This document shows positions 19,483-28,182 of a stretch of DNA of 64,000 nucleotides, one piece after another (the first letter of the stretch is position 1; each line of letters opens with the position of its first letter). This DNA is from an uncultured Comamonas sp. Lineage in GTDB: Bacteria; Pseudomonadota; Gammaproteobacteria; Burkholderiales; Burkholderiaceae_C. The notes under the pieces are model-generated. The model was given only the letters and a program-made list of their open reading frames with translations, was not told the DNA's origin and made no database searches. The stretch lies in contig CABIIJ010000057.1 of assembly GCA_902175065.1 (NCBI GenBank), forward strand, positions 1 through 64,000, given 5' to 3'. Position numbers and translations under genes: made by a program.

Positions 19483-19498
19483 TAAGTATTAACACTTA
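19483..19498. promoter_or_regulatory. Operator-like palindrome 1
   Basis: TAAGTATTAACACTTA, palindromic except for one pair, followed by ATTATT. It shares the pattern TAnGTATTAAnACnTA-ATTATT with palindrome 2, whose centre is 124 bp away. Confidence 0.5.
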
Positions 19499-19518
19499 AT
19501 TATTCATGATGAATGGAC

Positions 19519-19548
19519 TTGACAATTATTTTTTCCATGCTCTATTTT
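19519..19548 (+). promoter_or_regulatory. Possible sigma-70 promoter for the CBS/DUF294 gene
   Basis: TTGACA, an 18-bp spacer and TATTTT. The -35 matches the consensus perfectly and the -10 is moderate. It lies between the two palindromes, which would allow control by a factor bound at both. Confidence 0.4.
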
Positions 19549-19603
19549 GAAAAAAATCATCATCCCTGAATCAGAAGTCCATATACACGAATTAATTTTC
19601 ACC

Positions 19604-19625
19604 AATTAGGTATTAATACCTAATT
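19604..19625. promoter_or_regulatory. Operator-like palindrome 2
   Basis: Perfect 22-bp palindrome AATTAGGTATTAATACCTAATT, followed by ATT. It lies 110 bp before the CBS/DUF294 start. Likely a dimeric regulator site; the regulator is unknown. Confidence 0.6.
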
Positions 19626-19734
19626 ATTTGTACTAAAACATCTTGACTTATATTATTTCTATGTTCCAGTTCGAAGGACGTACTCTTGAAAACAAGAAAT
19701 CCCAAGACAGCACCGTGCCAACCTGGAAAATCCG

Positions 19735-21204
19735 ATGTCCACTTCCGCCCTTGCCGCTCCCTGCACCATCACCGACACCACGGGTTTGCTCGGTACCCCC
19801 CTATCGGCCCTGATTGCCCGTGCGCCCTTGAGCTTGCCGCCCGACGCTTCCATCCAGATGGGCGCCCAGGCCATGCGCGATGCCGGTGTGTCCTCGGTGC
19901 TGCTGATGCAAGGGCCACATCTGCACGGCATCGTCACCGACCGCGATTTGCGCAACCGCGTGGTGGCGCAGGGTCTTTCACCCGCCCTGCCGTTGCAGCA
20001 CATTGCCAGCACCGATTTGCTGTGCCTGCCACCCCAGGCCAGTGCGCTGGATGCTCTGGCGCTGATGGCCCAGCACAACATCCACCACGTGCCGGTGGTG
20101 GACAAAGAGCGGGTACTGGGCATCGTCACCCCTCGGGATGTCGGCGAGCGCCAAAGCCCCAGCACCGTGCAATTGACACGCGGTATCCGCAAAGCACCGG
20201 ATATTGCCGCCCTGGCCCAACTGAGCGCCCAGGTGCCTGCCATTCAGCAGGCGCTGGTGCGCGGCGGTGCAGGGGCGCAGGGGGTGGGACGCATCATCAC
20301 TACCGTGACGGATGCCGTGACCATCCGCCTGATTGCCCTGGCCGAAGACACCCTGGGCGGCGCCCCGGTGCCCTGGGTGTGGGTGGCGGCAGGTTCCCAG
20401 GCACGGATGGAGCAAACCGCCCGCACCGACCAGGACAACGCCCTGCTGCTGGACGATGCCTACGACCCCGCAGCGCACGGCGCGTACTTCGAGGCATTGG
20501 CCCGTTTTGTCTGCGATGGGCTGAACGCCTGCGGCTACGTTCACTGCCCCGGCGACATGATGGCGATGAATGGACGGTGGCGTCAGCCCCTGGAACAGTG
20601 GCGGCGCTACTTTCGCAAATGGATCGATCAGCCCGAGCCGATGGCCTTGATGCTCAGTAGCGTATTTTTTGACCTGCGGGCCGTGACCGGCCACACGCCA
20701 CTCCTGACGCAGTTGCGCCAGGAAGAACTGCACCGCGCCCAGCGCAGCCAGTTGTTTTTAGGCCATATGGTGGGCAATGCACTGGCACAGCGCCCGCCGC
20801 TCAATTGGCTGGGCGGCATCCGTGTGCTGCGTGATGCGGCGCACGCCGGCTGTATCGATCTCAAGCACAGCGCCATTGCCCCGGTGGTGGACCTGGCCCG
20901 CATTTACGCCCTGGCTGCGGGCCTGGAAGCGGTCAATACCCAGGAGCGCCTGGCGCAGGCCGGTGCCCTGGTCGGCAGCGAGGTCAGCCAGGATGCGGCC
21001 CAGGATTTAAGCGATGCGCTCAGTTTCATCGCCGCCCAGCGTCTGGCGCACCAGGCCCGCCAGGCCGATATCGGGCAAGCACCGGACAACTACCTGCCGC
21101 TGGCCAGCCTGTCGCACTTCGAGCGCACCCAGCTCAAGCAGGCATTCAAGGTGATTCAGGCACAGCAGGCGGTGCTGGCCAAGCGCTATCCCATCAGCCG
21201 GTAA
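19735..21204 (+). CDS. CBS-domain / DUF294 nucleotidyltransferase-like protein (module A)
   Basis: 489 aa. A CBS pair (residues about 25-150, VSSVLLMQGPHLHGIVTDRDLRNRVV and HHVPVVDKERVLGIVTPRDV) is followed by a DUF294 nucleotidyltransferase-like domain. That domain has VAAGSQARMEQTARTDQDNALLL, equivalent to the GS-x-R-x-E and D-x-D metal motifs of GlnD-like enzymes. The last 150 residues form a DUF294 C-terminal domain. Unlike its paralogue in module B it has no N-terminal cyclic-nucleotide-binding domain. It converges on the exonuclease gene 21217-23340 with a 12-bp gap. Its substrate is unknown; CBS domains suggest adenine-nucleotide sensing. Confidence 0.88.
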   Translation: MSTSALAAPCTITDTTGLLGTPLSALIARAPLSLPPDASIQMGAQAMRDAGVSSVLLMQGPHLHGIVTDRDLRNRVVAQGLSPALPLQHIASTDLLCLPPQASALDALALMAQHNIHHVPVVDKERVLGIVTPRDVGERQSPSTVQLTRGIRKAPDIAALAQLSAQVPAIQQALVRGGAGAQGVGRIITTVTDAVTIRLIALAEDTLGGAPVPWVWVAAGSQARMEQTARTDQDNALLLDDAYDPAAHGAYFEALARFVCDGLNACGYVHCPGDMMAMNGRWRQPLEQWRRYFRKWIDQPEPMALMLSSVFFDLRAVTGHTPLLTQLRQEELHRAQRSQLFLGHMVGNALAQRPPLNWLGGIRVLRDAAHAGCIDLKHSAIAPVVDLARIYALAAGLEAVNTQERLAQAGALVGSEVSQDAAQDLSDALSFIAAQRLAHQARQADIGQAPDNYLPLASLSHFERTQLKQAFKVIQAQQAVLAKRYPISR

Positions 21205-21216
21205 GCAAATCGGCCA

Positions 21217-23340
21217 TCAGTATTTCAAGCGGGCGTAATAGGTTTGCTGCGCCGCTTCGCGGGCCTGGCCCAGGGTGTGGATGCCCATGGCCTGCAATTG
21301 CCCGAGCAGGTGCAGCCAGACCTCGGCGGTGACCATGGCATCGCCCAGCGCGGTGTGCCGCCCCAGCACGGGGATGCCGAAGCGCTCGGCCAGGGCCTCC
21401 AGCCGGTGTGACTCCTGGTGGGGATGCACCACGGCGGACAGCAGCAGGGTGTCCAGCACGGGCTGGCGAAATGCCAGGCCGGTGCGTCGCTCCAGGAGTT
21501 GCAGAAACTTCATGTCGAACGCCGCGTTGTGGGCGACAAGCACGCTGTCTTCGGCAAAGCGGTGGAAGGTGGGCAGCACGGCTTCGATGCGGGGCTGGCC
21601 CGCCACCATGTCCGGCGTAATGCCGTGGATGGGGATGCCCGCCTCCGGGATGTTGCGCCCGGGGTTGACGAGCTGGTCGAAGCTCTCTTGCCCCAGCAGC
21701 TTGCCATTGACGATGCGCACTGCGCCGATCTGCAAGATCTCGTCGCCCCCGGAAGGGTTCAGCCCCGTGGTTTCGGTATCGAACACGGTGTAGCGCAGCG
21801 TGTTCAGGGGGCGCTCGTCCCAGGCGCTGTCGGATTCTTCATGCTGAAACAGGTCGAAGTCGTAAAACTCGGGGCGGCTGGGAATGGGGTGGGCCGTCTC
21901 CTCGGCAGTGTCCTGCACCGGCTCCAGCGGCAGGGCAAAGCGGAAAAACGCCGTATGGCGCACCCGTTCGCGCTCGAACCACATCTGCCCCCGGTGGCGA
22001 GCCACCACTTCGCGCACCGACCAGGTGCTGTGGCCGCTGCCTACGGCCATGGGGTCCATCTCCCAGCTCATGACGGTTTCGGTACTCATGGCATGGCCCG
22101 TCCACACCAGATCGAGGTGGACGCGCTCGCCCGCGCAGGCTTGCAGGCGCAATTGCAGGCTGCGCACGCCAAATTCATCGACCAGGCGCTGGCCCAGGTA
22201 CAGCAGCGCTTGCAGCAGGGAATAGCTGTCCAGGCGCAGCCAGATGTCACCCTGGGCAGGGTCGGCAGGCTCGGTGACGATGGGGCACGGCAGCCGGGTC
22301 TGCAAATGCTGCTGGGCTGCGGCCAGAAACTCCTGGCCCAGCATTTCCTGCAACGGCCAACGCGCTTGCAAGGCGTCTGCCGCCCGGCTGGCCAGGGCGT
22401 CGATGCGCTGGCCGATACGGGCCATTTCCTCCTGCACCACGTGCAGGAACTGTTCGCGCAGGCGCTCCTGCCCTTCTTGCTGGCCCAGTGTGCGCAGGGC
22501 CGTGTGCATGGCGGCCAGGCTGGCGCGGTTGCCTTCGGTCAGGCTGTGCAGGACGCTGTCACGCTCGCGCTCCAGGGCAAAGCTGTGCGTGACGTCTTCC
22601 AGCAGCAGCACGAAGCCGGAAAGCTGCGCCTGCGCTTCGTCCTGGTGGGCCAGCACCGGCGTCATCTGCACGCGCAGCCATTGGCCGGAGAGCGTGTAGG
22701 TGACGAATTGCGTGGCCGCCCGTCCGGCCCCCCGTGCCAGGCGCTGGCGGATGGTGTGCAGGGCGTGGTGCATCAGCCCGCGATCCAGCAGGCCGTAGAC
22801 GGAGCGGCCAATCCCCACCACGCCGCCATGCTGGGCCGCACCCAGCGCCTTGCGGGCCAGGTGGTTGTACAGAAGGATGCGGCCATCCAGGTTGCACACC
22901 AGCACGCACTGCTCCAACTCGGCAATCAGGGCAGCCAGCCGGTCTTTTTCCTGCTGCACGCGGGCGCTGGCCTGCTGCACCTGGCAGGCTATGTCACGGC
23001 GCAGGCTGTCGCGCTGAACCGCCAGGGTCTGCACCTCCTGCGCCAGCGCCTGGGCGACGCGGCTGCGGGCGTGCAGGGCGGGCGCTTGCTCCATGGTGCA
23101 GGCCACGCGCACCTGTTCGGCCAGGCGGGCCAGTTCGCGGCGAGGGCGCTCCACCAGCCGCTGCCAGGCGGCTACGGCAGCGGCAGTGCCTGCCACGGCT
23201 ACGCCGGCCAGCAGCACGATCCGGAGCGGCAAGGGCAGGGTCTGCGCCCCATGCCACAACAGGCCCGTACCCAGCAGTACCAGGGCCACCAGGCTGGCTG
23301 CGCCTGCCACCACTTTCCAGAATCCAACCTGTGCCCGCAT
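21217..23340 (-). CDS. Membrane PAS/pseudokinase protein fused to a DnaQ-type 3'-5' exonuclease (module A)
   Basis: 707 aa. Two N-terminal membrane helices (AGAASLVALVLLGTGLLW and IVLLAGVAVAGTAAAVAAW) precede a coiled coil and a PAS domain (VLVCNLDGRILLYNHLARKALG). A kinase-like region follows in which the phospho-acceptor His (position of HELRTP) is replaced by SLTEGNRASLA and the ATPase G-boxes are absent. The C-terminal 190 residues are a complete DEDDh exonuclease: VFDTETTGL, VAHNAAFDMKF and RHTALGDAMVTAEVW. It looks like a sensor that controls a nuclease or phosphodiesterase at the membrane. The substrate is unknown. Confidence 0.87.
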   Translation of the reverse strand: MRAQVGFWKVVAGAASLVALVLLGTGLLWHGAQTLPLPLRIVLLAGVAVAGTAAAVAAWQRLVERPRRELARLAEQVRVACTMEQAPALHARSRVAQALAQEVQTLAVQRDSLRRDIACQVQQASARVQQEKDRLAALIAELEQCVLVCNLDGRILLYNHLARKALGAAQHGGVVGIGRSVYGLLDRGLMHHALHTIRQRLARGAGRAATQFVTYTLSGQWLRVQMTPVLAHQDEAQAQLSGFVLLLEDVTHSFALERERDSVLHSLTEGNRASLAAMHTALRTLGQQEGQERLREQFLHVVQEEMARIGQRIDALASRAADALQARWPLQEMLGQEFLAAAQQHLQTRLPCPIVTEPADPAQGDIWLRLDSYSLLQALLYLGQRLVDEFGVRSLQLRLQACAGERVHLDLVWTGHAMSTETVMSWEMDPMAVGSGHSTWSVREVVARHRGQMWFERERVRHTAFFRFALPLEPVQDTAEETAHPIPSRPEFYDFDLFQHEESDSAWDERPLNTLRYTVFDTETTGLNPSGGDEILQIGAVRIVNGKLLGQESFDQLVNPGRNIPEAGIPIHGITPDMVAGQPRIEAVLPTFHRFAEDSVLVAHNAAFDMKFLQLLERRTGLAFRQPVLDTLLLSAVVHPHQESHRLEALAERFGIPVLGRHTALGDAMVTAEVWLHLLGQLQAMGIHTLGQAREAAQQTYYARLKY

Positions 23341-23417
23341 GTGCTGTGCCCTTTCTCCTGCGTTGTCGATGGCCCTTTCAAAACATGTTCTCAGAGCCGG
23401 ATTTATAAAAAAATAAT

Positions 23418-23493
23418 AGCTTTTACCGCTGATAAATAAAAGATTTCAAATACAAATAATCATGAAATCCTTTATTCATATGCGGGAGAAGCT
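23418..23493. repeat. 76-bp palindromic intergenic element, copy 4
   Basis: Begins AGCTTTTACCGCTGATAAATAAA and ends CATATGCGGGAGAAGCT, with the inner pair GATTTCA / TGAAATC. It lies 11 bp beyond the stop of the module B exonuclease and is preceded by TTTATAAAAAAA. Confidence 0.85.
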
Positions 23494-23504
23494 ACCTTTA
23501 TTGA

Positions 23505-24158
23505 TTAATCCGCATCCGGCACCAGATGCCGCAGCTTGATGAAGGCCATGGCGGCCATGACGGCGTCGTTCAGGGCGTCGTGCGCCTCGCGCCGGGGCAG
23601 GTGCAGGTCGTCGAGCAGGGTGGTGAAGCGCAGGTCGATGTCCACGTTGCCCTGCTGGTGGTGCGGCGGGAGCTGGCGGAATTTGTAGTCGTGGTAGAGC
23701 GCCGAGACTTCGATGCGCCGCTGCGGCAGCCCCATGCCGAGGATGGGCGCCACGGCGCGGTTGAGCATGGCGACGTCGAACTCCAGGTAGTAGCCGACCA
23801 GCGGGCGGCTGCCGATGAAGTGCAGGAGCTGGCGCATGGCAGCGTCCAGCGGCAGGCCGTCCCGCAGGTCCTGCTGGCGCAGGCGGTGCACGCGCACGCT
23901 GTCGGCACTGACGGTTTTCTCGGCGCGGATGAGCAGTTCCAGCCGCTGGCTGGTGAGGATGCGGTCGCCGACGATGCGCACCGCGCCGACGGAGATGATC
24001 TGGTCGCTGCGGGTGTTCAGCCCGGTGGTTTCGCAGTCCAGCGCCACCCATTCGCCGGGCGGCGGCGGTGCCAGCAGGAAGGCGAATTCCGGCGCGGCCA
24101 GGCGGCGCAGCAGCCACTGGCGGCGCCATTGCGCCCAACGGGCCTGCCCCCAGTTCAT
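23505..24158 (-). CDS. DnaQ-type 3'-5' exonuclease (module B)
   Basis: 217 aa single-domain DEDDh exonuclease: VALDCETTGLNTRSDQIISVGAVR, VGYYLEFDVAMLNR and REAHDALNDAVMAAMAF hold the acidic residues and the His. ATG 24158 overlaps the DUF294 stop (ATGA), so the two are made together, and the longer track start is antiphase to that gene. It lacks the membrane/PAS part of the module A paralogue. It is distinct from replicative DnaQ, which would be near rnhA. Role probably linked to its DUF294 partner rather than to replication. Confidence 0.88.
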   Translation of the reverse strand: MNWGQARWAQWRRQWLLRRLAAPEFAFLLAPPPPGEWVALDCETTGLNTRSDQIISVGAVRIVGDRILTSQRLELLIRAEKTVSADSVRVHRLRQQDLRDGLPLDAAMRQLLHFIGSRPLVGYYLEFDVAMLNRAVAPILGMGLPQRRIEVSALYHDYKFRQLPPHHQQGNVDIDLRFTTLLDDLHLPRREAHDALNDAVMAAMAFIKLRHLVPDAD

Positions 24159-25978
24159 ACCAGATCCAGCCGCAGGCGCTGGTGCAGCACGGCCTTGAAG
24201 CGCTTGACCACGGCCAGGGTGTCCTTGAGCAGGTCGCGCTCCAGGCTGCTGAGTTTCATGGGGTCGACCTTGCCGGTGATGGGGCGGTTGAGCGTCCATT
24301 CGTCCAGCCCGGCCTGCAGGCGCAGGCGCATGAGGAAGTGCAGGCTCTCCAGCAGCTCCTGGCCCAGCTTGGCATCCAGCACCTGCTGCGCGACCAGGGC
24401 GTCCAGGCGCTCGGCGGTGCTGGCGGCGGCAATGCCCTGGGCCAGCGCCAGGCTGCGCACCCCATGGACGATGGGAAACAGCCCGGCCTTTTTCAGGTTG
24501 ATCTGCTGTGCATCATCGCGGCCCAGCAGCCGGCCCCACCAGCTCGCCGGGGTGCCGAAGGCGTCCACCGCAGCGGCGAAGCGGGCCACCTGCACGTCGC
24601 TGTCGAAGGTCAGTTCCCGCAGGCTGTCACGCACCCTGGTCAGCAGGCCGGCATCGCCCGCCACGGCCAGGGCGTCGAGGAAGATGCCCAGGTTCATCAG
24701 GTCCTCGCCCTCGGGCATGAGCAGCCAGCGCCGCACCCGTTGGGCAAACTCGGCCACCGTGCCGCGCCAGGCCGGGTTGTTCAGCATGATGCGGCCCGGG
24801 CATTCGGGGTAGCCGAAGGCGGCCAGCGCATCGGAAAACTGCTGGCAGATGTCGGCCAGGTTGTCCGGCGGCACGTAGCCGTCGCGCAGCAGCAGGCCGT
24901 TGTCCTGGTCGGTTTTCAGCAACTGCTCGCCCCGGCCTTCGCTGCCCATGACGAACAGGCAGCTATTGGCCAGCAGGTCGGCGGGGGCGATCATCTCCCA
25001 GGCGCGTTCGAACAAACGGGTGTTGAGCTGCTGCACCAGCCGCGTCATCAGGCCGATGCGCATCCCGCCCCGGTGCAGGGCGGCGATGAGCTGGGTAATC
25101 AGGGCAGCGGCATGTTGCAGGTCGCCCAGGCTGTGCGCCTGCTCGATCTGCACGCCCACCAGGTGCGACTGGTTGGCGACGAAGCTGAACAAATCCAGCG
25201 CCCGCAGCAGCCCCTGCACGCGGCCCGCCTCGTCCACCACCACCAGGCGGTGCACCCGCGAGCGCAGCAGCACGGCCATGGCGTCGCCGATGGTGTCGCT
25301 GACCTGGACGGTGACCACCGGGTAGGTGGCCAGCGCCCCGACGGGCAGGGTGTCCAGCGGACGGCCATCCAGAATGGCGTGCTGCAGCGAGGTGGCGGTG
25401 AAGATGCCCAGGGCGTCGGCGCCACGTTCGGCATCTTCCACCAGCACGCTGGTGGTGCGCTGCGCCTTGAACACCTGCGCCACCTGCACGATGCTGGCGC
25501 TGGCCGGGACGGTATGCGCCGGGCGCAGAAACGCCTGATCGACCCGCGCCAGCAGGAGCGACTGGGTTTCATGCTCCTCGGCCCGCTGGGCCAGGGCGCT
25601 CAATTTGTGCCCCAGGTCGGAAAACAGCAAGGCGCCAAAGGTGGCGTTGCGGGCAATCAGCTCCTGCACCGTGGCGCGGGCCAGCTGGTAGACGAGCACT
25701 TCCTCGGCGGCGACGAAGCGGCTGCTGGCCCGCCCGGCAATCAGGCTGCGGCCATCGAAGCAGTCGTCCGGGCCGTAGGTGGCCTGCACCTCCTCGCCCT
25801 CCATCTGGGTGACGTAGCCCTTGATGATGACGAACAAATGCGTCGGCGCGGCCCCCAGGTCCAGCACCACGGCATCGGGCTGGAAGTAGGCAATATCGAC
25901 ATTGCTGCGCACCAGGGACTGCTCGTCGGTGGACAGGCAGTCAAATGGCGAGGCGTTGAAATTGAAGGCGTTGGGCAT
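24155..25978 (-). CDS. cNMP-binding / CBS / DUF294 nucleotidyltransferase-like protein (module B)
   Basis: 607 aa. N-terminal cyclic-nucleotide-binding-type fold (HLFVIIKGYVTQMEGEEVQATYG and FDGRSLIAG, residues about 20-125), a CBS pair (about 145-275), and a DUF294 nucleotidyltransferase-like domain with VMGSEGRGEQLLKTDQDNGLLL, then a DUF294 C-terminal domain. The acidic motif T-D-Q-D-N is intact. It is the full-length architecture of the family; module A lacks the first domain. It is translationally coupled to the exonuclease downstream. These proteins are often encoded near acetate-uptake genes, which fits the neighbours, but no reaction has been assigned. Confidence 0.9.
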   Translation of the reverse strand: MPNAFNFNASPFDCLSTDEQSLVRSNVDIAYFQPDAVVLDLGAAPTHLFVIIKGYVTQMEGEEVQATYGPDDCFDGRSLIAGRASSRFVAAEEVLVYQLARATVQELIARNATFGALLFSDLGHKLSALAQRAEEHETQSLLLARVDQAFLRPAHTVPASASIVQVAQVFKAQRTTSVLVEDAERGADALGIFTATSLQHAILDGRPLDTLPVGALATYPVVTVQVSDTIGDAMAVLLRSRVHRLVVVDEAGRVQGLLRALDLFSFVANQSHLVGVQIEQAHSLGDLQHAAALITQLIAALHRGGMRIGLMTRLVQQLNTRLFERAWEMIAPADLLANSCLFVMGSEGRGEQLLKTDQDNGLLLRDGYVPPDNLADICQQFSDALAAFGYPECPGRIMLNNPAWRGTVAEFAQRVRRWLLMPEGEDLMNLGIFLDALAVAGDAGLLTRVRDSLRELTFDSDVQVARFAAAVDAFGTPASWWGRLLGRDDAQQINLKKAGLFPIVHGVRSLALAQGIAAASTAERLDALVAQQVLDAKLGQELLESLHFLMRLRLQAGLDEWTLNRPITGKVDPMKLSSLERDLLKDTLAVVKRFKAVLHQRLRLDLV

Positions 25979-26050
25979 AGTGCGGATGATTCAACCGGGT
26001 CAGCCTTGCGCCACGCTTGCAGGGCCGTGGCGCAGCGGCTGCAGAAGCCG

Positions 26051-28075
26051 TTATCCGTGGTCGAGCAGCCCGGCCGCAGGGCGCGTACCGCCCTCGGCCA
26101 GCTGGAAGAAGGCCACCGTCTGCACCAGCCCGTCGGCCTGCTGGCGCAGGCTCGCTGCGGCAGCGGCCATCTCCTCGACCAGGGCGGCGTTTTGCTGGGT
26201 GGCATGGTCCATCTGCGCCACCGCTTCCCCCACCTGGGCGATGCCGCTGCTTTGCTCCTGGCTGGCGTTGCTGATTTCGTGCACCAGGCCATTGGCCCGC
26301 CCGATCGCCTGCACCACCTGTTCGATGGTCGCCTTGGCGGTATCGACCTGGCCGACGCCCTGGGCCACCTGCGCCACGCTCGTCCCGATCAGCTGGCGGA
26401 TTTCCTTGGCCGCCTCCCCGCTGCGCCCGGCCAGCACGCGCACTTCCGCGGCGACCACGGCAAAACCGCGCCCCTGCTCGCCCGCACGGGCCGCTTCCAC
26501 GGCGGCGTTCAGGGCCAGGATGTTGGTCTGGAAGGCAATGCCGTCGATCACGGCAATGATGTCGGCAATGCGGCCGCTGCTGGCGCGGATGTCGTGCATC
26601 GCCGTGACCACCTGGGCCACGGCGACACCGCCCTGGTTGGCCACATTGGCCGCTTCCTGGGCCAGGCTGCTGGCTTGGCGGGCGTTGTCGGCGTTGTGCT
26701 GCACGGTGCTGCCAACTTCTTCCATGGAGGCGGCCGTTTCCTCCAGGGCGCTGGCCTGCGACTCCGTGCGGCTCGACAGGTCCTGGTTGCCCAGCGCAAT
26801 TTCCGCGCTGGCGGTGGCCACGCCGTGCGCCCCTTCGCGCACTTGCCGGACAACGCTCTGCAGGCCTTCCTGCATGTGCTGCAGGTGGTGCATCAGGCTG
26901 AAGTTATCGCCCGCCCGCACGGCAATGGCCCGGCTTAAATCCCCTGCGGCCACGCGCTGGGCCAGGGCAACGGCCTCTTTAGGCTCGCCCCCCAAGGGGC
27001 GCAGCACCAGGCGGTTCAGCCCCCAGGCCAGCACCACGCAGGTGATGGCAATGCTGACCAGCGCCAGACCCAGCGCCAGCCATTGCAGGGAGCGCAGGTC
27101 CTTCAACACTTCCTGCGTGGGCACCACGGCGGCCAGGGCCCAGGTGGTAGCGAGGCCCTCGAACCGAATCGGCACCTGCACGTACATGGCGGCCATGCCC
27201 AGCCGGGGATCCTCGATCTGGGCCATGTAGGGCTTGCCGTCCTTGAGCGCCTGCTGCCGGGCCGCAAACTCTGCCGCGTCCATGCCCAGGGCGGCGGCAT
27301 CGGCCTTTTTGCCGACCCGGTCGGCATCGCGGTCGCCCACATAGGTGCCAGTCTGCGAGAAAAAGCTGGCATACCCGCTGTCGTACAGCCGGATGGCCTG
27401 CACCTGCTGCTGCAGGTCGGTCAGGCTCAGGTCGGTGCCCGCCACGCCCAGGAACTGCCCGTCCTGCACGATGGGTACGGCCAGCGAGGTCATCATCAAC
27501 TGCCGGCCCTGGAATTCGTAGACGTACGGCTCCACCAGGGTGCTGGCGCGGCGGCTGCGGGCCTGGAGGTAATAGTCCCCGGTGCCAGCCTGCTCGTAAT
27601 CCTCCAGCACATCCTGGGCGATGCTGCCGTTGGCGCCGTTGCGGGAGAAATAGGGCACGAACCGCCCCGTGCCGTCGTGGTGGGCGGTGTTGGCGAAAGC
27701 CGCATCGGCATGGTCGAAGGCATCCGGCTCCCAGCCCGTCCATACGCCATTGAGCTGCGGGTTCTGCGCCAGCACCGAACCCAGCATCGCCATTCCCAGG
27801 CTGCGCTTTTCTGCCCCCTCCATGCCCGTCTGCTGCAACGATTGCAGGGCCGAGGCCAGGGTCTGCGCCGTCGTGAATGCCTGGCGCAGCCCCTGGGCCG
27901 CAGCATCGCCGTTGCGCTCGGCCAGCGTCTGGGCGTAACGCAGCGCCGCGGTTTCTTCCAGTTGGGCCGTTTGCTGCATCAGCACGGCCAGGGTCAGCCC
28001 CAGGCCAGCCACCACGACGCCCACCAGCATCAGCAGCATCTGAAAACGCAGCGACAAGGAGCGAAAAGCCTGCAT
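26051..28075 (-). CDS. Methyl-accepting chemotaxis protein with Cache-type sensor
   Basis: 674 aa. First membrane helix [20 protein letters not shown], then about 290 periplasmic residues with dCache-like features ([21 protein letters not shown] and [24 protein letters not shown]). A second helix ([21 protein letters not shown]), HAMP, and a signalling domain containing [33 protein letters not shown] (in two stretches) follow. Dimerises and controls CheA. No CheR-binding pentapeptide is visible at the C-terminus. The Cache domain commonly binds amino acids or carboxylates; the ligand cannot be read. Same strand as the liu operon, 107 bp after mvaB. Confidence 0.92.
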   Translation of the reverse strand: MQAFRSLSLRFQMLLMLVGVVVAGLGLTLAVLMQQTAQLEETAALRYAQTLAERNGDAAAQGLRQAFTTAQTLASALQSLQQTGMEGAEKRSLGMAMLGSVLAQNPQLNGVWTGWEPDAFDHADAAFANTAHHDGTGRFVPYFSRNGANGSIAQDVLEDYEQAGTGDYYLQARSRRASTLVEPYVYEFQGRQLMMTSLAVPIVQDGQFLGVAGTDLSLTDLQQQVQAIRLYDSGYASFFSQTGTYVGDRDADRVGKKADAAALGMDAAEFAARQQALKDGKPYMAQIEDPRLGMAAMYVQVPIRFEGLATTWALAAVVPTQEVLKDLRSLQWLALGLALVSIAITCVVLAWGLNRLVLRPLGGEPKEAVALAQRVAAGDLSRAIAVRAGDNFSLMHHLQHMQEGLQSVVRQVREGAHGVATASAEIALGNQDLSSRTESQASALEETAASMEEVGSTVQHNADNARQASSLAQEAANVANQGGVAVAQVVTAMHDIRASSGRIADIIAVIDGIAFQTNILALNAAVEAARAGEQGRGFAVVAAEVRVLAGRSGEAAKEIRQLIGTSVAQVAQGVGQVDTAKATIEQVVQAIGRANGLVHEISNASQEQSSGIAQVGEAVAQMDHATQQNAALVEEMAAAAASLRQQADGLVQTVAFFQLAEGGTRPAAGLLDHG

Positions 28076-28182
28076 CGATGTTCTCCCTGGTTTTTATCTG
28101 TCACATATGCAACAACTATCGCTCTACTGTAAGCGTAACTGTCCCCCGTCAAGAACAATATCCAACCGGCCCGGTATGGCGT

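Larger units (their letters stand above)
19112..19734. other. AT-rich 623-bp divergent control region
   Basis: Lies between the DUF4212-symporter operon (-) and the CBS/DUF294 gene (+). It is markedly AT-rich compared with the rest of the window and contains two related palindromes and several promoter-like hexamers. The only sizeable ORF (19208-19396, minus, 62 aa) has no recognisable domain and no clear ribosome-binding site, so I do not call it. Confidence 0.75.

Noticed and set aside
24068-26938. 956-aa plus-strand ORF, and similar ones at 28399-31161 and 51031-53907
   Set aside because: All antisense to well-supported genes (DUF294/MCP, mvaB/mccA, prfC/MFS) and without recognisable domains.
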